Positions 26,148 through 35,010 of a DNA stretch of 64,000 nucleotides are shown piece by piece. The translations under genes were made by a program, and so were the position numbers. Numbering within the stretch: position 1 is the stretch's first letter; each line of letters begins with the position of its first letter. The notes under the pieces are model-generated. The model saw nothing but the letters and a program-made list of their open reading frames with translations, was not told the origin of the DNA and ran no database searches. Source of the DNA: Enterovirga aerilata (GTDB taxonomy: Bacteria; Pseudomonadota; Alphaproteobacteria; Rhizobiales; Beijerinckiaceae). The stretch spans positions 186,001-250,000 of the forward strand of contig NZ_JABEPP010000004.1 in NCBI RefSeq assembly GCF_013044135.1, read 5' to 3'.

Positions 26148-28052
26148 ATGGCGTTTCACGTGGAACACGGGCCTGGACAGAGGACGCGCTACGACGTCGT
26201 GGTCATCGGCGGCGGGCATGCGGGAGCCGAGGCTGCCTCGGCCGCAGCTCGGCTCGGGGCCCGGACGGTGCTCGTCACCCATGTGCGGCAGACCATCGGC
26301 GCGATGTCGTGCAATCCAGCCATCGGCGGGCTCGGCAAGGGCCATCTCGTACGCGAGATCGACGCGCTGGATGGCGTGATGGGGCGCGCCGCGGACGAGG
26401 CCGGCATCCAGTTTCGCCTGCTGAACCGGCGCAAGGGGCCGGCCGTGCGCGGGCCCCGCAGCCAGGCGGACCGCAAGCTCTATGCACGTGCCGTCCGGCG
26501 CATCCTGTCTGAGACCGCAGGCCTCGATATCATCGAGGGTGATGTCGAGGATCTCGAGTTCCGGGAAGGTCGGGTCGAAGCCGTACGGCTGGCCGACGGC
26601 CGCGACATCCGGGCCGGCGCGGTCGTCGTGACGACTGGAACATTCCTGGGCGGCTTGATTCATATCGGCGAGGTAAAAATCCCCGCCGGACGCTTCGGGG
26701 AACGGCCCTCGACAGGCCTGTCCCGCACGCTGGCCCGCCTCGGCCTGCCGCTCGGCCGGCTCAAGACCGGGACGCCGCCCCGGCTCGACGGCCGTACGAT
26801 CGATTGGAGTTCGGTCGAGAAGCAGCCGGCCGATGATGACCCGGTTCCCTTCTCGGCGCTGACCGGGCGGATCACGGTTCCGCAGATCGAATGCGGGATC
26901 ACGCGAACGAGCCGAGCGGTCCACGACCTCATCCGGGCGAACCTCGCACGGGCTCCGATGTTTTCCGGCGAGATCACCGGCCGCGGCCCGCGCTACTGTC
27001 CCTCTATCGAGGACAAGGTCGTGCGGTTCGGCGACCGTGAGGGTCACCAGATATTCCTGGAGCCCGAGGGGCTCGACGACCCGACCGTCTATCCGAACGG
27101 GATCTCGACCTCGCTCCCCGAGGACGTGCAGCGCGGGATACTGGCCGCCATCCCCGGACTGGAGCGCGTGCGCATGATCAGGCCGGGTTACGCGATCGAA
27201 TACGATTACGTCGATCCGCGCAGCCTGACTCCGACGCTCGAGCTGAAGCGGGTAGCGGGACTGTTCCTGGCCGGTCAGATCAATGGCACCACCGGCTACG
27301 AGGAGGCCGCAGCCCAGGGCATCCTGGCCGGGTTCAACGCGACTTTGCGCGCCGCCGGGCGGGACGGGATCAGCTTCGACCGGTCGGAGAGCTATATCGG
27401 GGTCCTGGTCGACGACCTCATCACCCGCGGCGTCAGCGAGCCGTACCGCATGTTCACCTCGCGCTCGGAGTTCCGGCTGAGTCTGCGGGCGGATAATGCG
27501 GACGAGCGTCTCACGCCGAAAGCCGTGGCACTCGGTGCCGTCGGCCAGCAGCGCGCGGCCTGGTTCGATCGGTGGCAGCGGGATTACGCCGGGCTGCGGC
27601 ACCGGCTTCTCGAGCTCTCGCTCACGCCGAACGAGGCGCTGCGGCACGGGCTCGCCTTGAACCGGGACGGCCAGCGCCGCACCGCCTTCCAGTTGCTCTC
27701 GCATCCCGAGGTGACGCTCCGGCGCCTCGCGGCGATCTGGCCGGAACTCGATACGGTGCCTGACCGGCTCGCCGAGCGGGTTGAGACGGAGGCCCGGTAC
27801 GACGTCTATCTCGAACGGCAGGCGCAGGACGCAGCCGCGTTCCGGCGCGACGAGAGCTATGCCCTGCCAGCAGGCATCGACTTCTCGTCCCTTTCCGGTC
27901 TGTCGGCAGAGCTGCGCACGAAGCTGGACCTGATCCGCCCGGTCACCATCGGTCATGCCGCGCGGATCGAAGGCATGACGCCGGCTGCCCTTACGCTCCT
28001 TGCCGCGCATGCCAAACAGCGCGGGCGCAGCCTCGCGGGGCGGGATGGCTGA
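26148..28052 (+). CDS. mnmG: tRNA uridine-5-carboxymethylaminomethyl modification enzyme MnmG
   Basis: 634 residues, full length. [21 protein letters not shown] binds [29 protein letters not shown] and the [13 protein letters not shown] segment are family signatures. It partners MnmE in tRNA wobble-uridine modification. Its first codons, encoding AFHVEH, contain a parS-type sequence. The stop overlaps rsmG by 8 bases. Confidence 0.97.
   Translation: MAFHVEHGPGQRTRYDVVVIGGGHAGAEAASAAARLGARTVLVTHVRQTIGAMSCNPAIGGLGKGHLVREIDALDGVMGRAADEAGIQFRLLNRRKGPAVRGPRSQADRKLYARAVRRILSETAGLDIIEGDVEDLEFREGRVEAVRLADGRDIRAGAVVVTTGTFLGGLIHIGEVKIPAGRFGERPSTGLSRTLARLGLPLGRLKTGTPPRLDGRTIDWSSVEKQPADDDPVPFSALTGRITVPQIECGITRTSRAVHDLIRANLARAPMFSGEITGRGPRYCPSIEDKVVRFGDREGHQIFLEPEGLDDPTVYPNGISTSLPEDVQRGILAAIPGLERVRMIRPGYAIEYDYVDPRSLTPTLELKRVAGLFLAGQINGTTGYEEAAAQGILAGFNATLRAAGRDGISFDRSESYIGVLVDDLITRGVSEPYRMFTSRSEFRLSLRADNADERLTPKAVALGAVGQQRAAWFDRWQRDYAGLRHRLLELSLTPNEALRHGLALNRDGQRRTAFQLLSHPEVTLRRLAAIWPELDTVPDRLAERVETEARYDVYLERQAQDAAAFRRDESYALPAGIDFSSLSGLSAELRTKLDLIRPVTIGHAARIEGMTPAALTLLAAHAKQRGRSLAGRDG
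26152..26167. promoter_or_regulatory. parS-type ParB-binding site 1 (start of mnmG)
   Basis: CGTTTCACGTGGAACA differs from the known parS form TGTTTCACGTGGAACA only in the first base. It lies inside the first codons of mnmG, 3.4 kb from parB. ParB nucleates on such sites near the origin to drive segregation. Confidence 0.8.
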
Positions 28053-28692
28053 CTGGGCAGGCCGCGCGGCCGAGATCCTCGCCGGCGTTTCACGTGAAAC
28101 CAGGGCAAAGCTGGAGATCTACGAGGCCGAGCTGCACCGCTGGCAGACGGTGAAGAACCTCGTGGGCCCGAGCACGCTCGACGGGGTTTGGATCCGCCAC
28201 TTCGCGGATTCGCTCCAGCTCGCAAACCTCGCCGACGGCGAGGTCTGGGCCGATCTCGGCTCTGGAGCCGGCTTCCCCGGACTCGTCGTGGCGATCGCCC
28301 GTCCCGGCACGCGCATGCACCTGGTCGAAAGCGATGGCCGCAAATGCGCTTTCCTGCGCCACGTCGCTCGCGCGACCGGCGCGTCCGCGCAGGTCTGGGA
28401 AGGCCGCATCGACGCCGTCCTTCCAAGGCTCGAGCCTACTCCCCAGGTGGTCACGGCGCGTGCGCTCGCAGGCCTCGATGAACTCTTGCGGCTTGCCTCT
28501 CCCCTGTTGACGAAGGGCGCAATCGGCCTGTTTCCCAAGGGCCGGGGCTACCTGTCCGAATTGACGAAGGCGGCCGAATCCTGGAGATTCGCCGCGGATG
28601 CGATCCCGAGCGCCGTCGATCCCGAAGGCCGCATCCTTCGCATTCGCCGCTTCGACGGTCCTATCACGAACCGGCCCACGGACCCCACGTGA
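28045..28692 (+). CDS. rsmG: 16S rRNA (guanine-527 N7) methyltransferase RsmG
   Basis: 215 residues from the ATG at 28045, which overlaps the mnmG end by 8 bases. [20 protein letters not shown] is the S-adenosylmethionine-binding loop; [11 protein letters not shown] and [13 protein letters not shown] are family motifs. It methylates G527 of 16S rRNA. The segment GVSRET near residue 15 is encoded by an embedded parS site. The gene end overlaps parA as GTGA. Confidence 0.96.
   Translation: MADWAGRAAEILAGVSRETRAKLEIYEAELHRWQTVKNLVGPSTLDGVWIRHFADSLQLANLADGEVWADLGSGAGFPGLVVAIARPGTRMHLVESDGRKCAFLRHVARATGASAQVWEGRIDAVLPRLEPTPQVVTARALAGLDELLRLASPLLTKGAIGLFPKGRGYLSELTKAAESWRFAADAIPSAVDPEGRILRIRRFDGPITNRPTDPT
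28086..28101. promoter_or_regulatory. parS-type ParB-binding site 2 (inside rsmG)
   Basis: The central 14 bases GTTTCACGTGAAAC (28087-28100) are a perfect palindrome equal to the parS consensus core; only the outermost bases differ. It lies 600 bases before parA. This is the best of the three sites. Confidence 0.9.
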
Positions 28693-29528
28693 CCAGCATC
28701 TCCGCTGTCGGATCCTCCATGTCCGGCGTTCCTCGCGTCCTGGCGCTTGCCAACCAGAAGGGCGGCGTCGGCAAGACGACCACCGCCATCAATCTCGGCA
28801 CCGCACTCGCCGCCATCGGCGAGCGCGTGCTCGTGATCGACCTCGATCCGCAGGGCAACGCCTCGACCGGGCTCGGCATCGACCGGAAGCGCCGCTCGCT
28901 CTCGACCTATCACGTGCTCGCCGGCGAGGCCGACCTGCGCAGCGTCGTTCAGGAAACCGCGGTCCCAAATCTCTTCGTTGCCCCTTCGACTATGGACCTG
29001 CTCGGGGTCGAACTCGAGATCGCGAAGGAGCGCGACCGCAACCAGCGGCTTCGGCGGGCCATCAACGAGCTCGCGCTCATGTCCCGGGACGAGGAACGCA
29101 TCACCTATGTCCTGATCGACTGCCCTCCCTCGCTGAACCTGCTCACGATCAACGCGCTCGCGGCCGCCGATGCCGTCGTCGTGCCGCTGCAATGCGAGTT
29201 CTTCGCGCTGGAAGGCCTGAGCCAGCTGATCAAGACCGTCGAGCAGGTGCGCGCCAATCTGAACCCGAAGCTTTCGATCCACGGCGTCGTGCTGACTATG
29301 TTCGATCCGCGCAACAATCTCGCGAACCAGGTCGTGGCGGATGTGCGCGAGTTCATGGGCTCGGCGGTCTACGACACGGTGATCCCGCGCAACGTCCGCG
29401 TGTCGGAAGCCCCCTCGCACGGCAAGCCGGTGCTGCTCTACGACCTGCGCTGCGCCGGCAGCCAAGCCTATCTCAAGCTCGCATCAGAAGTGATCCAGCG
29501 TGAACGTGCGCTACAGGCCGTGGCCTGA
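28689..29528 (+). CDS. parA: Chromosome partitioning ATPase ParA
   Basis: 279 residues from a GTG that overlaps the rsmG stop (GTGA); the ATG at 28719 is an alternative that removes ten residues. VLALANQKGGVGKTTTAINL contains the deviant Walker A of ParA/MinD ATPases, with the signature Lys before GGVGKTT. VLVIDLDPQGNAS and LIDCPPSLNLL are the A' and B motifs. ParA binds DNA in its ATP form and pulls ParB-parS complexes poleward. Operon with rsmG and parB. Confidence 0.97.
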   Translation: MTSISAVGSSMSGVPRVLALANQKGGVGKTTTAINLGTALAAIGERVLVIDLDPQGNASTGLGIDRKRRSLSTYHVLAGEADLRSVVQETAVPNLFVAPSTMDLLGVELEIAKERDRNQRLRRAINELALMSRDEERITYVLIDCPPSLNLLTINALAAADAVVVPLQCEFFALEGLSQLIKTVEQVRANLNPKLSIHGVVLTMFDPRNNLANQVVADVREFMGSAVYDTVIPRNVRVSEAPSHGKPVLLYDLRCAGSQAYLKLASEVIQRERALQAVA

Positions 29529-29535
29529 CGCGCCG

Positions 29536-30480
29536 ATGGAGACCGAGACCGCCATGGCCGAGGAACTTGCGCGCTCGCGGCTCGGCAGAGGCCTGGCCGC
29601 GCTGCTGGGGGAAGCCGACGAGGAGCCCGTCGTCGAGCGGGCCCGCGGCCAACGCAAGGTGCCGATCGAGTTCCTTCGCCGCAATCCGCGCAACCCTCGC
29701 AGCCAGTTCCACGAGCCGGAGCTCGACGATCTCGCCGCCTCCATCCGGGAGCGCGGCATCATCCAGCCGATCGTCGTGCGGCCGGTGCCCAACCTCCCCG
29801 ACGCCTACGAGATCATCGCCGGCGAGCGACGCTGGCGGGCGGCGCAGCGGGCCGGGCTGCACGACGTGCCGGTTGTCATCGTCGAGGCGGACGACAAGAC
29901 GGCGCTCGAGCTCGCCATCATCGAGAACGTGCAGCGCTCCGACCTCAACGTGCTGGACGAGGCGGCCGGCTACGAGAAGCTCATCGCCGAGCACGGCTAT
30001 ACGCAGGCCGATCTCGGCTCGGTGCTCGGCAAGAGCCGAAGCCATGTCGCGAATACGTTGCGGCTCCTGAAGCTGCCCGCCTCGGTTCGCGAGATCGTCG
30101 CGCGGGGCGACATCACGGCCGGCCATGCCCGGGCGCTGCTGGCCGTGCGCAACCCCGAGGCGGTGGCGAGAACCATCGTCGAGCAGGGCCTCAACGTGCG
30201 CGATGTGGAGCGGATCGCGAAGGCGGAGGCCGAGGCGGCGGACGCGCCGGCGGAGGCTTCGAGGCGCCAGCCGCGCAGCCCGGATGCGGATACGCGCGCC
30301 CTGGAGCTCGCCCTGCAGGACGCGCTCGGTCTCGTGGTGAAGATCGACAACCGGGGCACGTCGGGCGAGCTGCGGATCAAATATCGCTCGCTCGAGCAGC
30401 TCGACGCCCTGTGCCAGCGGCTCAAGGCTCAGCCCGCGGAGGCCGATCGTGCCCGGGAGCCCAGGGCGAAGAGGGCCTGA
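29536..30480 (+). CDS. parB: Chromosome partitioning protein ParB
   Basis: 314 residues from the ATG at 29536, 8 bases after parA; the ATG at 29554 is an alternative and gives the usual SRLGRGLAALLGE start. The CTPase/ParB-N domain holds NPRNPRSQF and IIAGERRWRAAQRAGL; the helix-turn-helix reads TQADLGSVLGKSRSHVANTLRLL. The C-terminal domain dimerises. It binds parS and loads as a CTP-dependent clamp. Its last 52 bases overlap the convergent holA gene. Confidence 0.97.
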   Translation: METETAMAEELARSRLGRGLAALLGEADEEPVVERARGQRKVPIEFLRRNPRNPRSQFHEPELDDLAASIRERGIIQPIVVRPVPNLPDAYEIIAGERRWRAAQRAGLHDVPVVIVEADDKTALELAIIENVQRSDLNVLDEAAGYEKLIAEHGYTQADLGSVLGKSRSHVANTLRLLKLPASVREIVARGDITAGHARALLAVRNPEAVARTIVEQGLNVRDVERIAKAEAEAADAPAEASRRQPRSPDADTRALELALQDALGLVVKIDNRGTSGELRIKYRSLEQLDALCQRLKAQPAEADRAREPRAKRA

Positions 30481-31460
30481 GCGGCGGCGGCATCCGCGAG
30501 CGCCGGCGTCTGCCGGGCTGTCAGCGCCGCCGATTGCAGGATCGCGATCGCGCGCGTCAAGCGGTCCGGCGTCCACAGCTTGAGCTGGCGCGCGACCGCG
30601 TTCCTGCGCCGGAAATGCAGGCCGCGCCAGTTCCGGATCGCCGTCTCGACGTCGCCACCGCCCCCGAGCCGGACGACCTGGCCGAGGAGCGCGAGCCCGT
30701 GCCGCAGGGCAAGCGCGACGATGGCGGCCGCCACCGTGCCGTGACGCGACAATTGCTCCAGCCCGGCCTCCAGCGCTGTCCGGTCACCGAGGAAGGCCGC
30801 GTCGATCACCGCATCGACGCTCGGGCCGGACACGTCGCTGACCACGGCTTCGACATCCTCGATGCGGACCGAACTCTGGCCATGCGCGTAGAGCGCGAGC
30901 TTCTCCAGCTCGCCCCGCGTCGCGAGCCGGTCGCCGCCGAGGCTCTCAGCCAGGAACTCGCGCGCGTCTGGGTCGATCGCAAGTCCTTGCGCGCGCAGGG
31001 TCTCGGCGATCACGGCGGCGAGATCCCGCCCCTCGTCGGCGTAGCAGGGCAGCGCCAGGGCGCGCGGCGACGCTTCGCAGGCCGCACGCAGGGGCGAGCT
31101 CTTCGCGAGATCGCCCGCCTCGATCACGACCAGCGTATCGACGAGCGGCACGTCGAGGCAGGCCGTCACCGCGGGCGCGATGTTGCGGCCGCTCGGCCGC
31201 ACCCAGATTGCACGCCGGCCGCCGAACATGCCGAAGGTCGAGGCCTCCTCGACGAGGCGCGCCGGCGCCTCGGCCAGCGCATCTCCGTCGATGCGGATCA
31301 GCTGGAACGGGTCCGACGGATCGGACACCGCCGCCTGGGCAGCGGCGCGGGCCCGCTCGGTCACGCGTCCGGCATCGGGCCCGTAGAACAGGAGCAGGCC
31401 GATGTCGCTCCGCCGGCTCGCCACCGCCCGGTCGACATCGCCCGCCTTGACCGCGACCAT
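30429..31460 (-). CDS. holA: DNA polymerase III delta subunit
   Basis: 343 residues. The N-terminal segment LLLFYGPDAGRVTERA resembles the degenerate P-loop of delta, followed by the FQLIRIDGDAL and STFGMFGGRRAIWVRPS segments. The C-terminal collar domain contains RNWRGLHFRRRNAVARQLKLW. Delta opens the sliding clamp in the clamp-loader complex. It follows lptE after 6 bases. The 3' end overlaps parB antisense. Confidence 0.93.
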   Translation of the reverse strand: MVAVKAGDVDRAVASRRSDIGLLLFYGPDAGRVTERARAAAQAAVSDPSDPFQLIRIDGDALAEAPARLVEEASTFGMFGGRRAIWVRPSGRNIAPAVTACLDVPLVDTLVVIEAGDLAKSSPLRAACEASPRALALPCYADEGRDLAAVIAETLRAQGLAIDPDAREFLAESLGGDRLATRGELEKLALYAHGQSSVRIEDVEAVVSDVSGPSVDAVIDAAFLGDRTALEAGLEQLSRHGTVAAAIVALALRHGLALLGQVVRLGGGGDVETAIRNWRGLHFRRRNAVARQLKLWTPDRLTRAIAILQSAALTARQTPALADAAAAQALFALGSRARSASAG

Positions 31461-31466
31461 CGGAGG

Positions 31467-32000
31467 TTAGGGCGAGGTCGCGAAATAGGCCGCGAGCCGC
31501 TGCTTGATGTCGTCGGCGAGCAGCTTTGCCACCCGGATGTCCGCGTCGCGCGCGGCCCGTACGGAGGCGAAGCGCTGCTGGTCGCGCTGATAGGTGGCGT
31601 TGGCGCGCGCCGTTCCGGCAATGACGGTCCTGCCCTCGGTGTCCTTCAGGGTAAAGCGTGCGGTGCCGTTCAGCAGCGCCGCGTCGGCGCGGCCGGACAG
31701 GGTGTCGACCGAGATCGGCTGGATCGACTCGGCCGTGTCGAGCGCGAGCTTGTAGCGCTTCGGACGTGGCGTGCCGGAGCCGTCGAGGTCGAAGATCAGC
31801 TCGCTCCGCAGATAATGCCCGATCCGCTCCTGCCCGGCCGGGCTCGAGACCTTCTCGACCTCGATCGCCGCGAGGACGTCCTGCAGCCTCTCGCCCGAGG
31901 CGGTCGGGCCGTAGAGCGGGCGGAAGCAGCCGGCGAGAGCCAGGGTAAGCGCCAGAACGGCGGCGAGGCGGCTCGCGTCGCGATTCTCAAGCCACGACAT
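31467..32000 (-). CDS. lptE: LPS-assembly lipoprotein LptE
   Basis: 177 residues. A signal peptide with the lipobox LALAGC is followed by [23 protein letters not shown], characteristic of alphaproteobacterial LptE. LptE plugs the LptD barrel and delivers lipopolysaccharide to the outer leaflet. The 5' end overlaps leuS by 14 bases, giving the conserved leuS-lptE-holA order. Confidence 0.93.
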   Translation of the reverse strand: MSWLENRDASRLAAVLALTLALAGCFRPLYGPTASGERLQDVLAAIEVEKVSSPAGQERIGHYLRSELIFDLDGSGTPRPKRYKLALDTAESIQPISVDTLSGRADAALLNGTARFTLKDTEGRTVIAGTARANATYQRDQQRFASVRAARDADIRVAKLLADDIKQRLAAYFATSP

Positions 32001-34578
32001 TCACGATCCTCTGCGGGACGACGATCACCTTGCGGGCGGGCCTGCCTTCCATGGCACGCTTCACGGCCTCGTGCGAGAGCACGGCGGCCTCGATCGCCTC
32101 GTTGTCGGCATCTCGCGCCACCGTCACGTCGGCGCGCTTCTTCCCGTTCACCTGAACCGGCAGCGTGATCATATCCTCGACGAGGAGATCGCGCTCGACC
32201 TCCGGCCAGGCCGCCTCCGCGACGAGCCCCTTCTGGCCGAGCGCGCGCCAGCATTCCTCAGCGAGATGCGGCATCATGGGCGCGATGAGCTGGACGAGGA
32301 TGCGGGTCGCCTCGCGGGCGGTCGCGGAGGCGCCCTTCCCCGCCTGGAGCTCGGCCCCGATCGCGTTGGCGAGCTCGTAGATGCGCGCCACAGCGCGGTT
32401 GAAGCGAAGGTCCTCGATGTCGTCCTGCACGGCGGCGAGCGCCCGGTGCGCGGCCCGGCGCAGCGGCAGCGGGCCGACGTCGCCGCTGCCCTTCCCGGCC
32501 TCCGCGACCTCGCTCACGAGGCGCCACACGCGCTGGACGAAGCGCCAGGCGCCCTGCACGCCCTCCTCCGTCCAGATCACGTCCCGCTCGGGCGGCGAGT
32601 CGGAGAGCATGAACCAGCGCGCCGTATCGGCGCCGTAGCTCGCGATGATGTCGTCGGGGTCGACCGTGTTCTTCTTCGACTTCGACATCTTCTCGATCGA
32701 GCCGATCTCGACCGGCTCGGATGTTTTCACGTGAAACGCGCGCCGGCTGCCGGCCTCGGTCTCGATGCGGACCTCGTTCGGCTGCACCCAGTTTCCGGCC
32801 CGGTCGCGGTAGGTCTCGTGCACCACCATGCCCTGGGTGAAGAGGCCGTCGAACGGCTCGTCGAGGCCGACGAGATCGGCCCGCCGCATGGCGCGGGTGA
32901 AGAAGCGCGAATAGAGGAGGTGCAGGATCGCGTGCTCGATGCCGCCGATATACTGGTCGACCGGCAGCCAGGAATCGGCGACCTCCGGATCGGTCGGAGC
33001 GTCGTCGAGCTTGGGGTCGGTGAAGCGGGCGAAGTACCAGGACGAATCCACGAAGGTGTCCATCGTGTCCGTCTCGCGCCGCGCCTCCGCCCGGCAGGTC
33101 GGGCAGGGCACCTTCAGCCATTCCGCATGCCGGTCGAGCGGGTTGCCGGGCTGGTCGAAGGAGACGTCCTCCGGCAGCGTGACCGGCAGGTCCTCGCGCG
33201 GCACCGGCACGACGCCGCAATTCGCGCAGTGGATCACCGGGATGGGGCAGCCCCAGTAGCGCTGGCGCGAGATGCCCCAATCCCTCAGGCGATAATTCAC
33301 CTTGCGCTCGGCGACGGGCCTGTTCCCGCGCGTTTCGGCTTCGAGCCGCCGCGCCACCTCCTCCTTGGCGGCCGCGATCGTCATCCCGTCGAGGAAGCGG
33401 GAATTGATGAGCGTCCCCTCCCCGTCATAGGCCTCGTCCGTGATGGCGAAGGTCGCGGGGTCCTGTCCGGGCGGGCAGACGACCGGCGTGTTGCCGAGCC
33501 CGTACCGGTTGACGAAATCGAGGTCGCGCTGGTCGTGCGCCGGACAGCCGAAGATCGCGCCCGTGCCGTATTCCATCAGGATGAAGTTCGCCACATAGAC
33601 CGGCAGCTGCCAGTCCGGGTCGAACGGGTGCGTGGCGCGGATTCCCGTGTCGAAGCCGAGCTTCTCGGCCTTGTCGATCGCCTCCTGGGCCGTGCCCATG
33701 CGGCGGCATTCCTCGATGAAGGCGGCGAGTTCGGGAGCCTTCGCGGCGGCCGCCTTGGCGAGCGGGTGGTCGGGCGCGACCGCCAGGAACTTGGCGCCGA
33801 ACAGCGTGTCCGGGCGGGTCGTGTAGATCTCCAGCGTGTCCTCGCCGGCCGGCGTCGTCGCCGGGTCGAGCGCGAAGCGGACGAGCAGTCCCTCCGAGCG
33901 CCCGATCCAGTTGCGCTGCATCAGCCGCACCTTCTCCGGCCAGCGATCGAGCGTGTCGAGCCGGGCGTCGAGATCGGCCGCGAAGTCGGTGATCTTGAAG
34001 AACCACTGCGTCAGCTCGCGCTGCTCCACGAGCGCGCCCGAGCGCCAGCCGCGGCCGTCGATGACCTGCTCGTTGGCGAGCACGGTCTGGTCGACCGGAT
34101 CCCAGTTCACCTTGGCGGTCTTGCGCGCGACGAGCCCGGCTTCCAGGAAGTCGAGGAACATGCGCTGCTGGTGCTTGTAGTAGGACGGGTCGCAGGTCGC
34201 GATCTCGCGCGACCAGTCGAGGGACAGCCCCATCGACTTGAGCTGTTTCCGCATCGTGGCGATATTCGCGTAGGTCCATTCCTTCGGGTGGACCTTGTTC
34301 TGCATCGCGGCGTTCTCGGCCGGCATGCCGAAGGCGTCCCAGCCCATCGGATGGAGCACGTTGAAGCCCCGCGCCCGCTTGTAGCGCGCCACCACGTCGC
34401 CCATCGTGTAGTTGCGGACATGGCCCATATGGATGCGCCCCGACGGGTAGGGGAACATCTCCAGCACGTAGTATTTCGGCCGCGGGTCGTCGTTGTGCGT
34501 GCGGAACAGCTCGCGCTCCGACCAGACCTCCTGCCAGCGCGGTTCGGTTTCCTTTGCGTTGTATCGCTCGACGGCCAT
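31987..34578 (-). CDS. leuS: Leucyl-tRNA synthetase
   Basis: 863 residues, normal length. The class I signatures are [14 protein letters not shown] (HIGH) and [14 protein letters not shown] (KMSKS). The editing domain lies in between, with [21 protein letters not shown], and the zinc-like [18 protein letters not shown] region and anticodon domain follow. It charges tRNA-Leu. A parS-type site is embedded in the codons for AFHVKT. First gene of the leuS-lptE-holA operon. Confidence 0.98.
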   Translation of the reverse strand: MAVERYNAKETEPRWQEVWSERELFRTHNDDPRPKYYVLEMFPYPSGRIHMGHVRNYTMGDVVARYKRARGFNVLHPMGWDAFGMPAENAAMQNKVHPKEWTYANIATMRKQLKSMGLSLDWSREIATCDPSYYKHQQRMFLDFLEAGLVARKTAKVNWDPVDQTVLANEQVIDGRGWRSGALVEQRELTQWFFKITDFAADLDARLDTLDRWPEKVRLMQRNWIGRSEGLLVRFALDPATTPAGEDTLEIYTTRPDTLFGAKFLAVAPDHPLAKAAAAKAPELAAFIEECRRMGTAQEAIDKAEKLGFDTGIRATHPFDPDWQLPVYVANFILMEYGTGAIFGCPAHDQRDLDFVNRYGLGNTPVVCPPGQDPATFAITDEAYDGEGTLINSRFLDGMTIAAAKEEVARRLEAETRGNRPVAERKVNYRLRDWGISRQRYWGCPIPVIHCANCGVVPVPREDLPVTLPEDVSFDQPGNPLDRHAEWLKVPCPTCRAEARRETDTMDTFVDSSWYFARFTDPKLDDAPTDPEVADSWLPVDQYIGGIEHAILHLLYSRFFTRAMRRADLVGLDEPFDGLFTQGMVVHETYRDRAGNWVQPNEVRIETEAGSRRAFHVKTSEPVEIGSIEKMSKSKKNTVDPDDIIASYGADTARWFMLSDSPPERDVIWTEEGVQGAWRFVQRVWRLVSEVAEAGKGSGDVGPLPLRRAAHRALAAVQDDIEDLRFNRAVARIYELANAIGAELQAGKGASATAREATRILVQLIAPMMPHLAEECWRALGQKGLVAEAAWPEVERDLLVEDMITLPVQVNGKKRADVTVARDADNEAIEAAVLSHEAVKRAMEGRPARKVIVVPQRIVNVVA
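32723..32738. promoter_or_regulatory. parS-type ParB-binding site 3 (inside leuS)
   Basis: GTTTTCACGTGAAACG keeps the palindromic core TTTCACGTGAAA and 13 of 16 consensus bases. It lies within leuS, 2.2 kb beyond parB and on the opposite side from the other two sites. Confidence 0.65.
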
Positions 34579-34999
34579 TTCGGTGTGCTTGCGGTGTCGG
34601 GGGTGTCGGGCGCCTCTATGTCATTGTCAGGCTAAGAAATCGACCCGATTCAGGAGAGGGGAAGTGGGCCGGGATCTCTCCACTGCGTTTCCTCCTCTCG
34701 CGGGAGAAGGTGCGAGCCCGGTCGCGAGTCCGCGGCGCCGCGTCGACCCCGCCTGGTTACGGCCTCTCCCGCTCTGTCGACGCCCCGCAAGAGCGCCCCT
34801 CGGCGGCAGGAAAACGACGCTATAGACTATATTCCTATTTTCGTCGCAATGCCTGTCATCGCGAGCGCAGCGAAGCGATCCAGCCTCACGCCCGAAGCTC
34901 TGGAGCGCTTCGCCGGCGCGCGGCTCGCACCGACGGAAATCTCGTCCTCGGGCATGCCCAGGCGCTGCGGGGGACGAGCGCGCAGAGCGGATGGCCGGG
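34579..34999. other. 421-base intergenic region: leuS leader and host repeat up to the element boundary
   Basis: No gene is supported. The left part should hold the leuS promoter. From about 34853 a repeat-like host intergenic sequence begins, with an inverted repeat annotated separately, and it runs into a partial palindrome (GGCCGGGTCAAGCCCG) that stops where the recombinase gene ends. Confidence 0.55.
34853..34912. repeat. REP-like intergenic repeat with long inverted arms
   Basis: TGTCATCGCGAGCGCAGCG begins a motif of a type common between genes in Hyphomicrobiales. CGAAGCGATCCAG (34871-34883) pairs with CTGGAGCGCTTCG (34900-34912), 12 of 13 bases, across a 16-base loop. Only one copy was seen in this window, so the repeat call rests on general knowledge of such genomes. 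Confidence 0.55.
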
Positions 35000-35010
35000 T
35001 CAAGCCCGAG
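34991..35010. mobile_element. Probable left attachment junction of the integrated element
   Basis: ATGGCCGGGTCAAGCCCG is the left half plus centre of a palindromic host intergenic motif that normally continues GGCCAT. Here it switches to AGTTTTGACC at about 35009. The recombinase stop codon (35000-35002) lies within the retained host-like part. This places the crossover in or beside TCAAGCCCG. The right half was not found in the window. Confidence 0.5.

Noticed and set aside
25734-28010. A 758-codon minus-strand open frame
   Set aside because: It covers mnmE and mnmG antisense, has shadow-like composition and no ribosome site or motif.
28909-28924. CACGTG hexamer in parA as a further parS site
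   Set aside because: The flanks (TATCACGTGCTCG) do not form the TTTCACGTGAAA palindrome.
32071-34635. An 854-codon plus-strand open frame
   Set aside because: It is the complement of leuS; the product is Arg/His/Asp-rich, with no family motif, as expected of antisense frames in GC-rich genes.
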